From positions 2,624,245-2,688,244 of the forward strand of contig NZ_BMGB01000001.1 of NCBI RefSeq assembly GCF_014639655.1: a DNA stretch of 64,000 bases, given 5' to 3'. Each line of letters starts with the position of its first letter. The first letter of the stretch is position 1. Under the pieces are notes generated by a model. That model did no database searches. It saw nothing but the letters and a program-made list of their open reading frames with translations, and had not been told where the DNA came from. This document shows positions 8,474 to 17,427 of the stretch, in pieces. The DNA is from Conyzicola nivalis. GTDB taxonomy: Bacteria > Actinomycetota > Actinomycetes > Actinomycetales > Microbacteriaceae. The position numbers and the translations under genes are program-made.

Positions 8474-11089
8474 TCAGTTCTCCTCGTCGAACAACGGGAC
8501 CCGGTGCGCCGTCGTGCGCGGCCGGGCGGTGCGGCTCCCCGGGGCGAGGGAGTCGACACCGCGGCTGGAATCGTCGCGCTCCCATGCGTTCGCCGAGCCT
8601 GCCCGTCGGGCCCGCCTGCGCCCGACCGAGGTGAGCGCCGCGTAGACGGTGGCGTCGATCAGGGCGAAGGGGCCGCGCACACTCGACAGCAACTCGATCA
8701 CCGTCGTGGTGGTCGTCGACTGGGCGGGGGCGCCGAGGTTCCCGCGCCGCTGCCGGGTGAGGATGGCGAGGAGGCCCGCGAGGCTGCGGGGGGTGCGCAC
8801 GCGCACCGGTTCGGTCGGCACCACGACCTTTTCGCCCGGCACGAAGAGCGAGTCCACGATGAGATCGTCGGCGGTGAGGTCGGGGAACTGCCCCAGCCTC
8901 TTGTGGCCGGCCTCGCTGAGCGCATAAGCGCCCGCGCCCCACAGCGACTCGTCGGTCGAGGGCATGCGTTCGCGCGCCCGGTAATAGGAGCGCACGAGCA
9001 TGGTGGCGCCCGTCGTGTCGTACCTGAAATCGGGTCGGGCCGCGAGCACCCGCCCCGTCTCGAGTTCGCCGAAGACCGCGGCGACCGCGCCCGGGTGGAT
9101 CTCGACGTCGGCGTCGAGGTAGAGCCGCGGCCACGAGCGGGCGGCGGCGTCCCCTGCGTTCAGCGCCGCCGCCTTCGACGGCCGGTCGATCTCGACGACC
9201 CGCACGCCCGGGAAGCTCCGCGCGATCTCGGCCGTGTTGTCCGTGCAGCCGTTGCACACCACCACGACTTCGGCGGTCGAGGGTGGCAGGGTCAGCGCCC
9301 GCAGGGTGCGCGCGATCACCGCCGACTCGTTGTGGGCGGGGACGATGATCGTGCCGGTGGGCGTCGACCGGGGGTGTACCGGCCATCGGGTGGCATGGGG
9401 CAGCCGCCGCCACGACGGCTGGTCGAGCAGCACGCGGAGGGTGTTGCGATGCTCGCCGCTGTAGCTGCGCAGCAGCTCGTGCAGGATGACGACCGCGTGG
9501 AACCCCGCCGCGTACCCTGGCGAGTGGTGCTTGCGCACGTAGCGCACCCGGTTGACCGCCATCAGCGCGGCGAGGGCACGCGAGGTGCCCGAACCGCCCT
9601 GGTCGTGACGCACGCGCGCGTGGGGTTCGTACCAGATGTCGACCCCGAGGTCGCGCAGCCGGCGGAAGTAGTCGGTCTCCTCCGAATAGAGGAAGAACCG
9701 GGAGTCCCATCGGCCCGCCAGCTCGGCGACCTCGCGGCGCACGAGCACGGCGGCACCCGTCGCCCAGTCGACGCGGTGGGCGTGCTGGTAGCTCTCGGCG
9801 TTGGTGTCGATCTCGCTCGAGAACGCGGGCCGGTCACCGCCGTGGCTGCCGAGCAGGGCGTCGCCGATCGCCCGCCCGATCGTCGGCTCGCGCCGCAGCG
9901 ACGGGTAGACGGTGCCGTCGGGCGCCAGAACCTTCGGCACGACCGCCCCGACGCCCGGCATGCGGAGTCTGCGCAGCATCTCGGCGATCGCGCCGCGCTC
10001 CACCTCGAGGTCGGGATTGAGCACGAGCACCGCCTCGGCGTCGCCCGCTCGGCTCAGCGCGAGGTTGATGCCCGTCGCGTAGCCGCGATTGCCGCCCGTC
10101 TCCACGGCGACGATGTCGGGGTGCGCGGCGACGAGGGCCCGGGTGGAGTCCGTCGATCCGTTGTCCGCCACGATCACCCGCAACCGCAGGGTCTCGGCTT
10201 CGGCACGCAGGCTCTCGATGAGCGGACCGACATGGCGCGCACTGTTGTACGTCACGAGGGCGATCGCGATGTCGGCGCTCTCGCCCTCGGGCACGAATCG
10301 GCCGGTCGCGGTGCTGGCCGCGCGCTCCGGCACGGGCGCCCGCCGCACCGAGCGGTAGGCGGGCGGCCCGTCGACGAGGTACCGCGTCGCCAGCCTGCGC
10401 GGCTCGTGGGCGAGCCTCCACGCCCACTCGACGCCGGATTCGGCCGCCCATTGCGGAGCCCTGTCCACCCGCTCGGCGAGGAAATCGACCACGGCTCCGA
10501 AGGCGAGAAGCACACGGGCCCCGGTCGCCTCGCCGTGCTCCGCCATCCAGAGTTCTTGCCGCGGCTTCCCGAGGCAGACCACGAGCACGCCCGTGTTCGC
10601 CTCGGCGATGTCGCGGGCGATCTCGCGCGAGCGGTCGCGGTCGGCCAGGTCGTCGCGCGACGGCGACCACAGGCCCGAGAGCTCGAGCGCCGGGTAGTCG
10701 CGGGCGAGCCGTTCGCGCAGGGCGGTGTGCGTCTCGTCGTTGCCGCCGAGGAAGCCGACGCGCACGCCGTCCTCCTCCGCCGCCCGCAGGATCGGTTCGA
10801 TGATGTCGCTGCCGGCGAGCCGCGGCCAGACCCGGCCGGTGAGCCGGCCGGCCTGCGCCGCCAAAGGGGCGCCGTCGATGAGGTGCAGCCACTCGAGCGG
10901 GGCGCGATCGATCGTGCCCTGCCATCGTGATCCGCCGCCGAAGTGGTGCACGTGGTCGAGGTTGACCGAGACGACCCCGAGCGCGGGCGCGTCGGCGTCG
11001 AGCGTGCGCAGCCGGATCTCTTCGACGGCGCCCGAGCGGTCGCGCAGGTCGACGGGGCATCCGCCGAGCATGATCCGTTCGGCGCTCAC
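8474..11089 (-). CDS. WecG/TagA-GT2-GT2 triple-fusion glycosyltransferase
   Basis: The start is the GTG at 11089, overlapping the previous stop by 4 bases; the frame further upstream is a shadow of the propeller gene. The 871-residue product has three catalytic modules. Residues about 25-240 are a WecG/TagA/CpsF (GT26) domain with FLGGNDETH, VCLGKPRQELW and EWAWRLAHEPRRLATRY. Residues about 273-545 are a GT2 rhamnosyltransferase-like domain (VIVADNGSTD, LVLNPD at 356-360, FFLYSEETDYFRR). Residues about 578-780 are a second GT2 domain (TIIVPAHNES, VVVCNGCTDNT, LYLDADVEIHP). No stop or frameshift separates them. It probably adds several sugars in sequence to a lipid-linked primer. Separate genes are the usual arrangement for these families. 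Confidence 0.85.
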   Translation of the reverse strand: MSAERIMLGGCPVDLRDRSGAVEEIRLRTLDADAPALGVVSVNLDHVHHFGGGSRWQGTIDRAPLEWLHLIDGAPLAAQAGRLTGRVWPRLAGSDIIEPILRAAEEDGVRVGFLGGNDETHTALRERLARDYPALELSGLWSPSRDDLADRDRSREIARDIAEANTGVLVVCLGKPRQELWMAEHGEATGARVLLAFGAVVDFLAERVDRAPQWAAESGVEWAWRLAHEPRRLATRYLVDGPPAYRSVRRAPVPERAASTATGRFVPEGESADIAIALVTYNSARHVGPLIESLRAEAETLRLRVIVADNGSTDSTRALVAAHPDIVAVETGGNRGYATGINLALSRAGDAEAVLVLNPDLEVERGAIAEMLRRLRMPGVGAVVPKVLAPDGTVYPSLRREPTIGRAIGDALLGSHGGDRPAFSSEIDTNAESYQHAHRVDWATGAAVLVRREVAELAGRWDSRFFLYSEETDYFRRLRDLGVDIWYEPHARVRHDQGGSGTSRALAALMAVNRVRYVRKHHSPGYAAGFHAVVILHELLRSYSGEHRNTLRVLLDQPSWRRLPHATRWPVHPRSTPTGTIIVPAHNESAVIARTLRALTLPPSTAEVVVVCNGCTDNTAEIARSFPGVRVVEIDRPSKAAALNAGDAAARSWPRLYLDADVEIHPGAVAAVFGELETGRVLAARPDFRYDTTGATMLVRSYYRARERMPSTDESLWGAGAYALSEAGHKRLGQFPDLTADDLIVDSLFVPGEKVVVPTEPVRVRTPRSLAGLLAILTRQRRGNLGAPAQSTTTTTVIELLSSVRGPFALIDATVYAALTSVGRRRARRAGSANAWERDDSSRGVDSLAPGSRTARPRTTAHRVPLFDEEN

Positions 11090-12102
11090 GGTCGCACCAC
11101 CGACGGAGAGGAGGCGTGCTCGATGAAGAGGGCGGATGCGCCGCTTCCGTCGGCGGGGATCGACCAGACGTCGCTGTCGCCGGGTTGGTCGTCGCGTGGC
11201 ACACCGTAGAGCAGCGTGGAGTCGTCGAGCCACTCGATCTGGTCGTCGATGTTTCGGGGGTCGGGCATCACGGTCTCCTCGTTGGTGGCCAGGTCGAGCA
11301 CGGCGATCGACCAGTACGCGGTCGCGGTCGTCGAGACGTTCTTCTTGTATGCGATGCGGGTGCCGTCGGGTGAGACCGACGGGCACTCGACCGACTCGTG
11401 CACGGTGGTGAGGGTGCGGGCCGCGAGGCTGCCGCGCACGAGCCAGGTCCGTGAGTTCGTCGCCGCCGTGGCGTAGAAGATGTCGGGGTCGTTCGTGAAG
11501 GTGACGCCCCAGAAGTTGCGGTCGGCGGCGGTGTTCGCCTCGCCGTCGATGGTCAGGCCGAATTCCTCGAGGTTGCCGAACTCGTCGCCGCCGACCGTCG
11601 CGATCTGCGTCGCCGTCGAGAATCCGACGGTCGCGTACGCCTCGCCGGTGACGAACGATGTGAAGGCGACGCGCTCGCCGTCGGGGGAGACGCGTGCCCT
11701 GCTGGGGATGCCCGGCAGGGGCCAGCTCTTCGCGACGGCACCCGCCTCGTCGAGCAGGTTGGCGGAGAAGGTCGTCAACACCCCGCGGTCGATGCGCAGG
11801 CACATGCTCGAGCGGGCACCCGAGTAGATACGCTCACACGCTACGTCGCTCACGGATCGAGCGCCCGAGGGGTCTGCGGCGGATACGCTCGCGACGAATC
11901 CGTAGGCCGCATCCGGACTCGTCGCCCGGAAGACGATGCGGTCGGCGGCGACCTGCGTTGCGAACGCCGCGGCCTGGGCGTCCGGGGGCGTCTGCTGGCG
12001 CGCCTGATAACCCAGGATGGCGACGACGCAGTACGCGGCCGTCGCGCCGAGCAGCACGACGGTCAGTGCGGCGGCGACGACGAGTCTCACCCGCGGGGTC
12101 AT
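11086..12102 (-). CDS. Membrane-anchored TolB-like beta-propeller protein
   Basis: A 338-residue protein starting with ATG at 12102, which overlaps the stop of the MFS gene (ATGA). Residues about 7-30 are a single hydrophobic anchor followed by a polar outer domain. That domain repeats short blades with S-P-D-G motifs (RVSPDGERVAFTS, SVSPDGTRIAYKK, WSIPADGSG), the mark of PD40/WD40-like propellers as in TolB. Four Cys residues fall in the outer part. It probably works outside the membrane as a binding scaffold. Its tight coupling to the MFS and glycosyltransferase genes suggests a part in glycan export or assembly, but no specific function can be read. Confidence 0.65.
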   Translation of the reverse strand: MTPRVRLVVAAALTVVLLGATAAYCVVAILGYQARQQTPPDAQAAAFATQVAADRIVFRATSPDAAYGFVASVSAADPSGARSVSDVACERIYSGARSSMCLRIDRGVLTTFSANLLDEAGAVAKSWPLPGIPSRARVSPDGERVAFTSFVTGEAYATVGFSTATQIATVGGDEFGNLEEFGLTIDGEANTAADRNFWGVTFTNDPDIFYATAATNSRTWLVRGSLAARTLTTVHESVECPSVSPDGTRIAYKKNVSTTATAYWSIAVLDLATNEETVMPDPRNIDDQIEWLDDSTLLYGVPRDDQPGDSDVWSIPADGSGASALFIEHASSPSVVRP

Positions 12103-13346
12103 TCGTTCACCGCGACCCGCGTGAGCGGGCGGATCAGCACGAGGAGCGCGGGGATCGCGGCGGCCAGTGCGGCGGCGACTATCACGACGGCGAGCTCGCG
12201 GCCGGCCGCGAACCAGAGTATTCCGAAGGCGGTGGAGCCGATGAGCCGACCGATAGCGACGACCGTCTGCGCGGCGGCTATGCCCGTCGCGCGGCTCTCG
12301 GGCGGGCAGACCTCGCCGGCGAGCGCCGCGAGCACACCATCGGTCGCCGCGTAGAAGGCGCCGAGCAGTACGAGGCAGACGATCGTGACCGCGGCGCCGC
12401 CGACGGGGAGGGCGGCGCAGGCGTAGGCGGCGAGCAGCGCGACATGGCCGAGGACGAACACGCGGGCGCGGCCGAACCGGTCGGCGAACCGGCCGAGGGG
12501 AACGGCGAAGATGAAGAATGCGACGTTCGTGCCGACGTACAGCAGCGGGAACCACTGGGCGGCGAACGGGCTGCGGTCCTGCAGCACGAGGTAGATGAAG
12601 CCGTCGCCGACGGTGAGCACCGCGAGAATGCCGGCGGTGAGGATGAGGCGGCGCAGTCGCGGCTCGGCGAGCGAACCCCAGCGGAACGGCTGTCGCGCCT
12701 CGCCGGCGGCGACGCTCTCCCGGCGCGGGCGGCGGGCGGGAACCACGAGCCCCAGGATGACGACTCCCACGACCGCGAAGCCGAGCGATACGATGAAGAC
12801 GAGGTGGTAGCCGGTCGGCACGAAGAAGAGGATGAGGAAGGCGAGCAGCGGGCCTCCCGCCGCCCCGATCGTGTCGAGCATGCGGTGCACCCCGAAGGAC
12901 TTGCCCAGGTTGGACGGTTCGGACGAGGCGGTGATGAGGGCGTCGCGTGGGGCGGTGCGCACGCCCTTGCCCAGCCGGTCGAGCGCGATCACCGAGGCGA
13001 TGCCGGCGAAACCGCTCACGAAGAGCAGCCCGACCTTCGTTACTGCGGAGACCGCGTAGCCGAAGAACGCCACCCACTTCGGGTTGTCGGTGCGGTCGGA
13101 GGCCCAGCCGCCGCCGATCCTCACGATCGCGCTCACTCCCTGATAGATGCCGTCGATGAAGCCGTAGGCGATCATCGACAGGCCCATCGCGCCCGTGATG
13201 TAGAGGGGGAGGATCGACGCGACCGATTCGGAGGAGACGTCGGTGAGCATGCTGACCACGCCCAGGGTGATCACGACCGAGGAGACACGGGCGGCCGGCG
13301 CTCCCGTCTTCGACCGGTCGCCCCGTTGGGGAAGAGAGATGTACAC
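12099..13346 (-). CDS. MFS transporter in glycan locus
   Basis: A 415-residue protein with about 12 hydrophobic segments and major facilitator motifs: GGGWASDRTDNPKW after TM2 and GRFADRFGRARV between the two halves. The LTDVSSESV stretch in TM1 is shared by a bacterial MFS subgroup of unknown substrate. The GTG at 13346 is taken as start although its ribosome site is weak. It is translationally coupled to the propeller gene downstream. No Wzx-type flippase is present in the window, so a role in moving a glycan precursor or a small effector is possible but unproven. Confidence 0.75.
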   Translation of the reverse strand: MYISLPQRGDRSKTGAPAARVSSVVITLGVVSMLTDVSSESVASILPLYITGAMGLSMIAYGFIDGIYQGVSAIVRIGGGWASDRTDNPKWVAFFGYAVSAVTKVGLLFVSGFAGIASVIALDRLGKGVRTAPRDALITASSEPSNLGKSFGVHRMLDTIGAAGGPLLAFLILFFVPTGYHLVFIVSLGFAVVGVVILGLVVPARRPRRESVAAGEARQPFRWGSLAEPRLRRLILTAGILAVLTVGDGFIYLVLQDRSPFAAQWFPLLYVGTNVAFFIFAVPLGRFADRFGRARVFVLGHVALLAAYACAALPVGGAAVTIVCLVLLGAFYAATDGVLAALAGEVCPPESRATGIAAAQTVVAIGRLIGSTAFGILWFAAGRELAVVIVAAALAAAIPALLVLIRPLTRVAVNE

Positions 13347-13358
13347 CCGCGCCGCCGC

Positions 13359-14024
13359 TCAGGGAGCCACGGTGATCGCGCCGAAGAGCGAGTAGCGGGC
13401 GCCGTCACCGTCGGGCCGCACGGTGAGCGTGACACTGCCGTCGCCGAGCGCGAATACGGTGCCGGTCGAACCGCCGACGGACGGCGCGGTCACCCCCTGC
13501 AACGAGAGGGCGGCGAAGACGGTGCGGTAGTACTCGGTCACCTGGGCGGGCGACTGCGTCGTTGTGGCCTCGAGAGTCGCCTGGACCCTGCCCTCGCTCG
13601 AGCTCACCGACGACGCGACCAGCGTGGAGGGTTCGGCGATCGGGATCAGGTCGGGAAATCCGGCCACGAGCTTCTTGCGCGCCGCCGCGTCCACCGGCAC
13701 GCCGCCGGTCAACAGCGGAGCCAGTGCGTCGGGCGCCGGCTGACGTCCGTCATCCGGCGCGGTGGCCTCCACCTCGGTCGTCGTGCGGGGACCGACGGGC
13801 AGCGGCGCCGGCTCGAAGGGCACGGGCTGCAGTGGGTCGCCGTCTTCCGGTGCGGATGACGCGTCGTCGCCCGCCTTGCCCGTGGGCGCGGCCACGCCGG
13901 GCATCGGCGTGCTCGCGGGTGTGGGCAGCACGGTGTAGGTCACGGCGATCACGGAGATGACTCCGGCCAGCACGAGGCCGGCCACCACGAATCGGCGGAG
14001 TGCGGAGGGCGAGGGCGGCTTCAT
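13359..14024 (-). CDS. Membrane-anchored protein of unknown function
   Basis: A 221-residue protein with one N-terminal membrane segment (about residues 12-32), a Pro/Ala/Asp-rich spacer to about residue 90, and a compact outer domain with a DLIPIAEPSTLVASSVSSS stretch and a predicted beta-rich C-terminus. I recognise no family. The ATG at 14024 overlaps the stop of the acetyltransferase gene (ATGA), so the two are coupled. The spacer plus outer domain suggests it acts at or near the cell wall. Its position suggests a role in glycan assembly or anchoring. Confidence 0.6.
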   Translation of the reverse strand: MKPPSPSALRRFVVAGLVLAGVISVIAVTYTVLPTPASTPMPGVAAPTGKAGDDASSAPEDGDPLQPVPFEPAPLPVGPRTTTEVEATAPDDGRQPAPDALAPLLTGGVPVDAAARKKLVAGFPDLIPIAEPSTLVASSVSSSEGRVQATLEATTTQSPAQVTEYYRTVFAALSLQGVTAPSVGGSTGTVFALGDGSVTLTVRPDGDGARYSLFGAITVAP

Positions 14025-14653
14025 CGGGGAGAGAGCACCCCCTCGTGCTCGACGTAGCGCTCACCCGTGCGTGGGCAGACGAACCCGCCGTCGTCGGTCG
14101 GGACGAGGGGCAGGCCGGCGCGGCCGACCCACCCGGTCTGGCGGGCGGGCACCCCGACGACGACCGCGAAGTCGGGGACGTTCTTGGTCACCACCGAACC
14201 CGCGGCGACGAGCGCGTACCGGCCGATCGTGATCGGGGCCACGCACACGGCGCGCGCGCCGATCGAAGCGCCGGTGCGCACGGTGACGCCGACGGCCTCC
14301 CAGTCGTCGTTCGTCTGCCGGCTGCCGTCGAGGTTGATGGCGCGCGGGTAGCTGTCGTTGGTGAAGACGACCGCCGGTCCCACGAAGACGCCGTCTTCGA
14401 GCAGGGCGGGTTCGTAGATGAGCGCGTAGTTCTGGATTTTGCAGTTGCGCCCGACGATCACCCCCGGCCCGATGTAGACGCCGCGGCCCACGATGCACCC
14501 CGAGCTGATCTGGGCATACTCGCGGATCTGAGCGAGATGCCAGACCAGGCTGTCCGGCCCCACCTTGGCGCGGGGGTCGACGTCGGCCGTCGTGGCGATG
14601 CGGGCAGGCAATTCGTCGTCGTGCATCACGCGGTGCTCCTCGACGCCGGTCAT
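14021..14653 (-). CDS. Hexapeptide-repeat acetyltransferase, WbpD-like
   Basis: A 210-residue left-handed beta-helix acyltransferase. Hexad repeats (I/V-G-x-x-x-x) run from about residue 45 to 175. The VVFTNDSYPRAINLDG segment and the C-terminal CPRTGERYVEHEG resemble N-acetyltransferases acting on nucleotide-linked amino sugars (WbpD/WlbB group) or related O-acetyltransferases. It would use acetyl-CoA in the cytosol to make an acetylated sugar donor. Its ATG shares one base with the stop of the glycosylphosphotransferase gene. The window holds no matching aminotransferase, so the amino-sugar assignment is tentative. Confidence 0.75.
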   Translation of the reverse strand: MTGVEEHRVMHDDELPARIATTADVDPRAKVGPDSLVWHLAQIREYAQISSGCIVGRGVYIGPGVIVGRNCKIQNYALIYEPALLEDGVFVGPAVVFTNDSYPRAINLDGSRQTNDDWEAVGVTVRTGASIGARAVCVAPITIGRYALVAAGSVVTKNVPDFAVVVGVPARQTGWVGRAGLPLVPTDDGGFVCPRTGERYVEHEGVLSPR

Positions 14654-16272
14654 CAGTAGGCGCCGACCGGGGCTGCGACGACCTTAACCGTGCGCCAGAG
14701 GATGATCAGGTCGCCCATCAGCGACCAGTTCTCGACGTAGTACAGGTCGAGGCGCACGCTGTCTTCCCAACTGAGGTTGGAACGGCCGTTGACCTGCCAC
14801 ATGCCGGTCAGGCCCGGCTTGATGTAGAGCCGGCGGTGGACGTGGTCCTCGTAGGTGCTCACCTCGCTCGCGAGCGGCGGCCGGGGGCCGACCAGGCTCA
14901 TGTCGCCCATCAGCACGTTCCACAGCTGGGGCAGCTCGTCGAGGGAGTACTTGCGGAGGGTGCGTCCGAGTCTGGTGACCCTCGGGTCGTTCTTCATCTT
15001 GAACAGCACGCCGTTGCCCTCGCTCTTGGCAACCAACGCCCCGAGCTGTGTGGGCGCCGACGCGTTCATCGAGCGGAACTTCAGGATGCGGAACAGCTCG
15101 CCGCCGCGTCCCACGCGCTCCTGCGCGAAGAACGACGGCCCGTCGCTGTCGAGGCGGATCAGCAGCGCGATCACCGCGAACACGGGGCTGAGGAAGAGCA
15201 GTGCGGTACCGGCGATCACGATGTCCATGGCGCGCTTAGCGACGTGCTTGGCGCCGTCGAACTGCGGGATCTCGACGTGGAGCAGCGGGAGCCCCTCCAC
15301 CGGGCGGAAGTGAATGCGCGGGCCGGCGACGTTCGCGAGGCTGGTCGCCAGAATGAGGTCGGCCGTCGCCCCCTCGAGCTGCCAGGCGAGATCGTGGATG
15401 TACTCGCTGCCGCCGTTCGGATGCCCCGCGACGACGACCCCGTCGACCGCGAGCGTGCGGGCGAACTCCGCGGCGCGCGACATTCCCGCGAGCACCATGA
15501 CATCCCCGAGCACGCCGGCCGTGCCGACCGGATCCTCCTCTTCGACCACCGCGCCGACGACCGAGTAGGCCGCCCCGGAACCGGCACGGATCTGCGCGAC
15601 GACGTTCGCGACATCCGAGGTCTTTCCGATCACGATGACGCGGGAGAGCGCGTGGCCGGCGCGCTGCTGGGTCGTGAGCCACTGCCGCCAGAGCCACCGG
15701 CTGAGCAGGAGCCCGAAGAACCCGGCCGGGAACGCCAGGATGAAGAACCAGCGGGCCGTGTCCGCCTGGAAGACCAGGAAGACGATCGCGAGCAGCCCGA
15801 AGGTCGTTGTGCTCGCGTGGGCGACGCGTTTGTACTCCCCCGCCCCGACGCCGATGATGCGCAGGTCGCGGGTGCGGAACGCGGCGAGGCCGGCCCACCA
15901 AGCGAGCGCGACCAGCAGCGCCATCGACCCGAACCGCGACCCCGTCGGGGTGGCAAGCGATTCGAGGGCCGCCGACCCGAACCGGGCGAGGTAGGCCGCC
16001 ACCACGACGGCGGCGATCACGGCCGCGTCGGTGATGCGCAGCCGGGCGCGGTAGCCGCCGGCCCAGCGCGCACCACTCGCGACGGTCGCTGTCTGCTGTG
16101 TCGGAGCGAGTGTCTCGGGCTGTGCCTGGTCACCCCCGCCGCGCCGGGGCGCCGCGGATCGTGATCCATGGGGGTGGTGCTGGAGCGCTATACGCCGCGA
16201 GCGGCTTCGGGAAAGCGCGAATTCGACCATGCTGAGCCTGCAATTCCGGGAAAATTGTACGACTGAGAGCAC
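14653..16272 (-). CDS. Polyprenyl glycosylphosphotransferase (priming enzyme)
   Basis: A 539-residue protein of the WbaP/CpsE family, which transfers the first sugar-1-phosphate to undecaprenyl phosphate and so starts each repeat unit. N-terminal membrane segments lie at about 80-98, 115-131, 156-172 and 174-194. A nucleotide-binding-like soluble region follows (SRVIVIGKTSD). The catalytic domain spans 344-539: KRAMDIVIAGTALLFLSP, FFAQERVGRGGELFRILKFR, and KPGLTGMWQVNGRSNLSW. Two starts are possible, GTG at 16272 and ATG at 16230; neither has a clear ribosome site. It is the first gene of the minus-strand glycan series and lies behind a 293-base control region. Confidence 0.88.
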   Translation of the reverse strand: MLSVVQFSRNCRLSMVEFALSRSRSRRIALQHHPHGSRSAAPRRGGGDQAQPETLAPTQQTATVASGARWAGGYRARLRITDAAVIAAVVVAAYLARFGSAALESLATPTGSRFGSMALLVALAWWAGLAAFRTRDLRIIGVGAGEYKRVAHASTTTFGLLAIVFLVFQADTARWFFILAFPAGFFGLLLSRWLWRQWLTTQQRAGHALSRVIVIGKTSDVANVVAQIRAGSGAAYSVVGAVVEEEDPVGTAGVLGDVMVLAGMSRAAEFARTLAVDGVVVAGHPNGGSEYIHDLAWQLEGATADLILATSLANVAGPRIHFRPVEGLPLLHVEIPQFDGAKHVAKRAMDIVIAGTALLFLSPVFAVIALLIRLDSDGPSFFAQERVGRGGELFRILKFRSMNASAPTQLGALVAKSEGNGVLFKMKNDPRVTRLGRTLRKYSLDELPQLWNVLMGDMSLVGPRPPLASEVSTYEDHVHRRLYIKPGLTGMWQVNGRSNLSWEDSVRLDLYYVENWSLMGDLIILWRTVKVVAAPVGAY

Positions 16273-16381
16273 CGTGGGTGGCGGCGCTCGTGGTGCAATC
16301 CCGCAACAGCCTCGACTGGGTATGGGTCGAGTTCGGGTGCCGTCGCGGGAGGGTTTTCGGGTTGGGTAAGCGGGTATGACG

Positions 16382-16398
16382 TGCCCCCTTGGGGGGTA
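16382..16398. promoter_or_regulatory. C/G-run palindrome, site C
   Basis: TGCCCCCTTGGGGGGTA is a near-perfect palindrome in the 293-base gap between the divergent glycosylphosphotransferase and metallopeptidase genes. It lies about 110 bases before the former. Candidate operator; see sites at 3208, 7509, 16435 and 21129. I saw no convincing sigma-70 promoter elsewhere in this gap. Confidence 0.45.
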
Positions 16399-16434
16399 AC
16401 GCCACGACGCTATTCCCCCCGCCTCCGGCCCCCA

Positions 16435-16455
16435 TATCCCCCCTTCGGGGGGCAG
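16435..16455. promoter_or_regulatory. C/G-run palindrome, site D
   Basis: Six C, then TTC, then six G, flanked by TAT and CAG. It is the second such palindrome in the same divergent gap, 53 bases from site C, which is about five helical turns. Two phased sites ahead of the glycan series fit cooperative binding of a regulator. It could also form a hairpin in RNA. Confidence 0.45.
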
Positions 16456-16565
16456 CCATGGGGGGTCGGGTTGTGCTTGAGTGTCCAGTTAGGAAACGCG
16501 ATTATTCGTCGTGGACAGAATTGCAAGGTTCGTCATCAGACGCCCGCATTCGCTAGCGTTGCGGA

Positions 16566-17420
16566 ATGACGTTCAACGACAACGCCAAGATCAATTCGGG
16601 CAGAACCCGCCGCCGTGGCCGCACGGGCGGCATCGTCGCGGGCGGCGGTGTGGTCGGCGTGGTCGCGCTGTTCCTGCTCTCGCAACTGCTCGGGGTCGAC
16701 CTGACCGGCCTGGCCGGAGGGGGCGGCGCGCAGAACGGCAGCGACGAGTCGATCGCCAACTGCGAGACGGGCGCCGACGCGAATGCCGGTGGCGACTGCC
16801 GGCTCGCGAGCGCGGGCGACTCAATCGACACCTATTGGGCGGGCGAGCTGCCCGACTACCGGCCCACGGATGTCGTTCTATTCACGGATCAGACGGACAC
16901 CGGATGCGGCGGCGCCACCAGTGCCGTCGGACCCTTCTATTGCCCCGCCGACGAGACCATCTACATCGACACGTCGTTCTTCGACGAACTGAGCACGCGG
17001 TTCGGTGCCTCGGGCGGACCGCTCGCCGAGATGTACGTCCTGGCCCACGAGTGGGGCCACCACATCCAGAACATCAGCGGCATGATGGAGGGACTCGACC
17101 TGCAGACCACCGGTCCGCAGTCCGATGGCGTGCGCCTCGAGGTGCAGGCCGACTGCTACGCCGGAGCGTGGGCGGGCGAGGCGTCGACGGTACCCGACGA
17201 CAGCGGAACCCCGTTCCTGGAGGAGATCACGAGCGAGCAGCTCGCTCAAGCGCTGAGCGCCGCGGCCGCTGTGGGCGACGACCGCATCCAGGGTTCGGCC
17301 GGTGGCGGCGTGAACCCCGAGACCTGGACGCACGGTTCGAGCGAACAGCGCCAGCAGTGGTTCACGACCGGCTTCGAGGGCGGCCCCGCCGCGTGCGACA
17401 CGTTCGGAGCCGCCCTCTAG
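16566..17420 (+). CDS. Neutral zinc metallopeptidase (YpfJ family)
   Basis: A 284-residue membrane-anchored protein. A basic N-terminus is followed by one hydrophobic segment at about residues 21-45 and a Gly-rich spacer. The outer domain holds the zinc motif AHEWGHH (H161, E162, H165) and a downstream LEVQAD with E192 as probable third ligand, matching the YpfJ/KPN_02809 neutral zinc metallopeptidase family. Four or more Cys residues (for example NCETG, DCRL, GCGG, YCP) suggest disulfides outside the membrane. The substrate is unknown. It is divergent from the glycan series and convergent with the small gene at 17428; no operon partner. Confidence 0.85.
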   Translation: MTFNDNAKINSGRTRRRGRTGGIVAGGGVVGVVALFLLSQLLGVDLTGLAGGGGAQNGSDESIANCETGADANAGGDCRLASAGDSIDTYWAGELPDYRPTDVVLFTDQTDTGCGGATSAVGPFYCPADETIYIDTSFFDELSTRFGASGGPLAEMYVLAHEWGHHIQNISGMMEGLDLQTTGPQSDGVRLEVQADCYAGAWAGEASTVPDDSGTPFLEEITSEQLAQALSAAAAVGDDRIQGSAGGGVNPETWTHGSSEQRQQWFTTGFEGGPAACDTFGAAL

Positions 17421-17427
17421 CCCGTCC

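Noticed and set aside
8363..10930. 855-codon open frame on the plus strand opposite the triple-fusion glycosyltransferase
   Set aside because: Composition is Arg/Gly/His/Asp-rich as expected for antisense of high-GC codons; no motif.
11090..11803. N-terminal extension of the triple-fusion frame
   Set aside because: It overlaps the propeller gene in another frame and is Arg/His-rich; the GTG at 11089 in a GTGA overlap is the better start.
11086..13077. 663-codon frame as a single gene
   Set aside because: The first ~325 codons are a shadow of the MFS gene; the real product starts at ATG 12102 with a signal-anchor.
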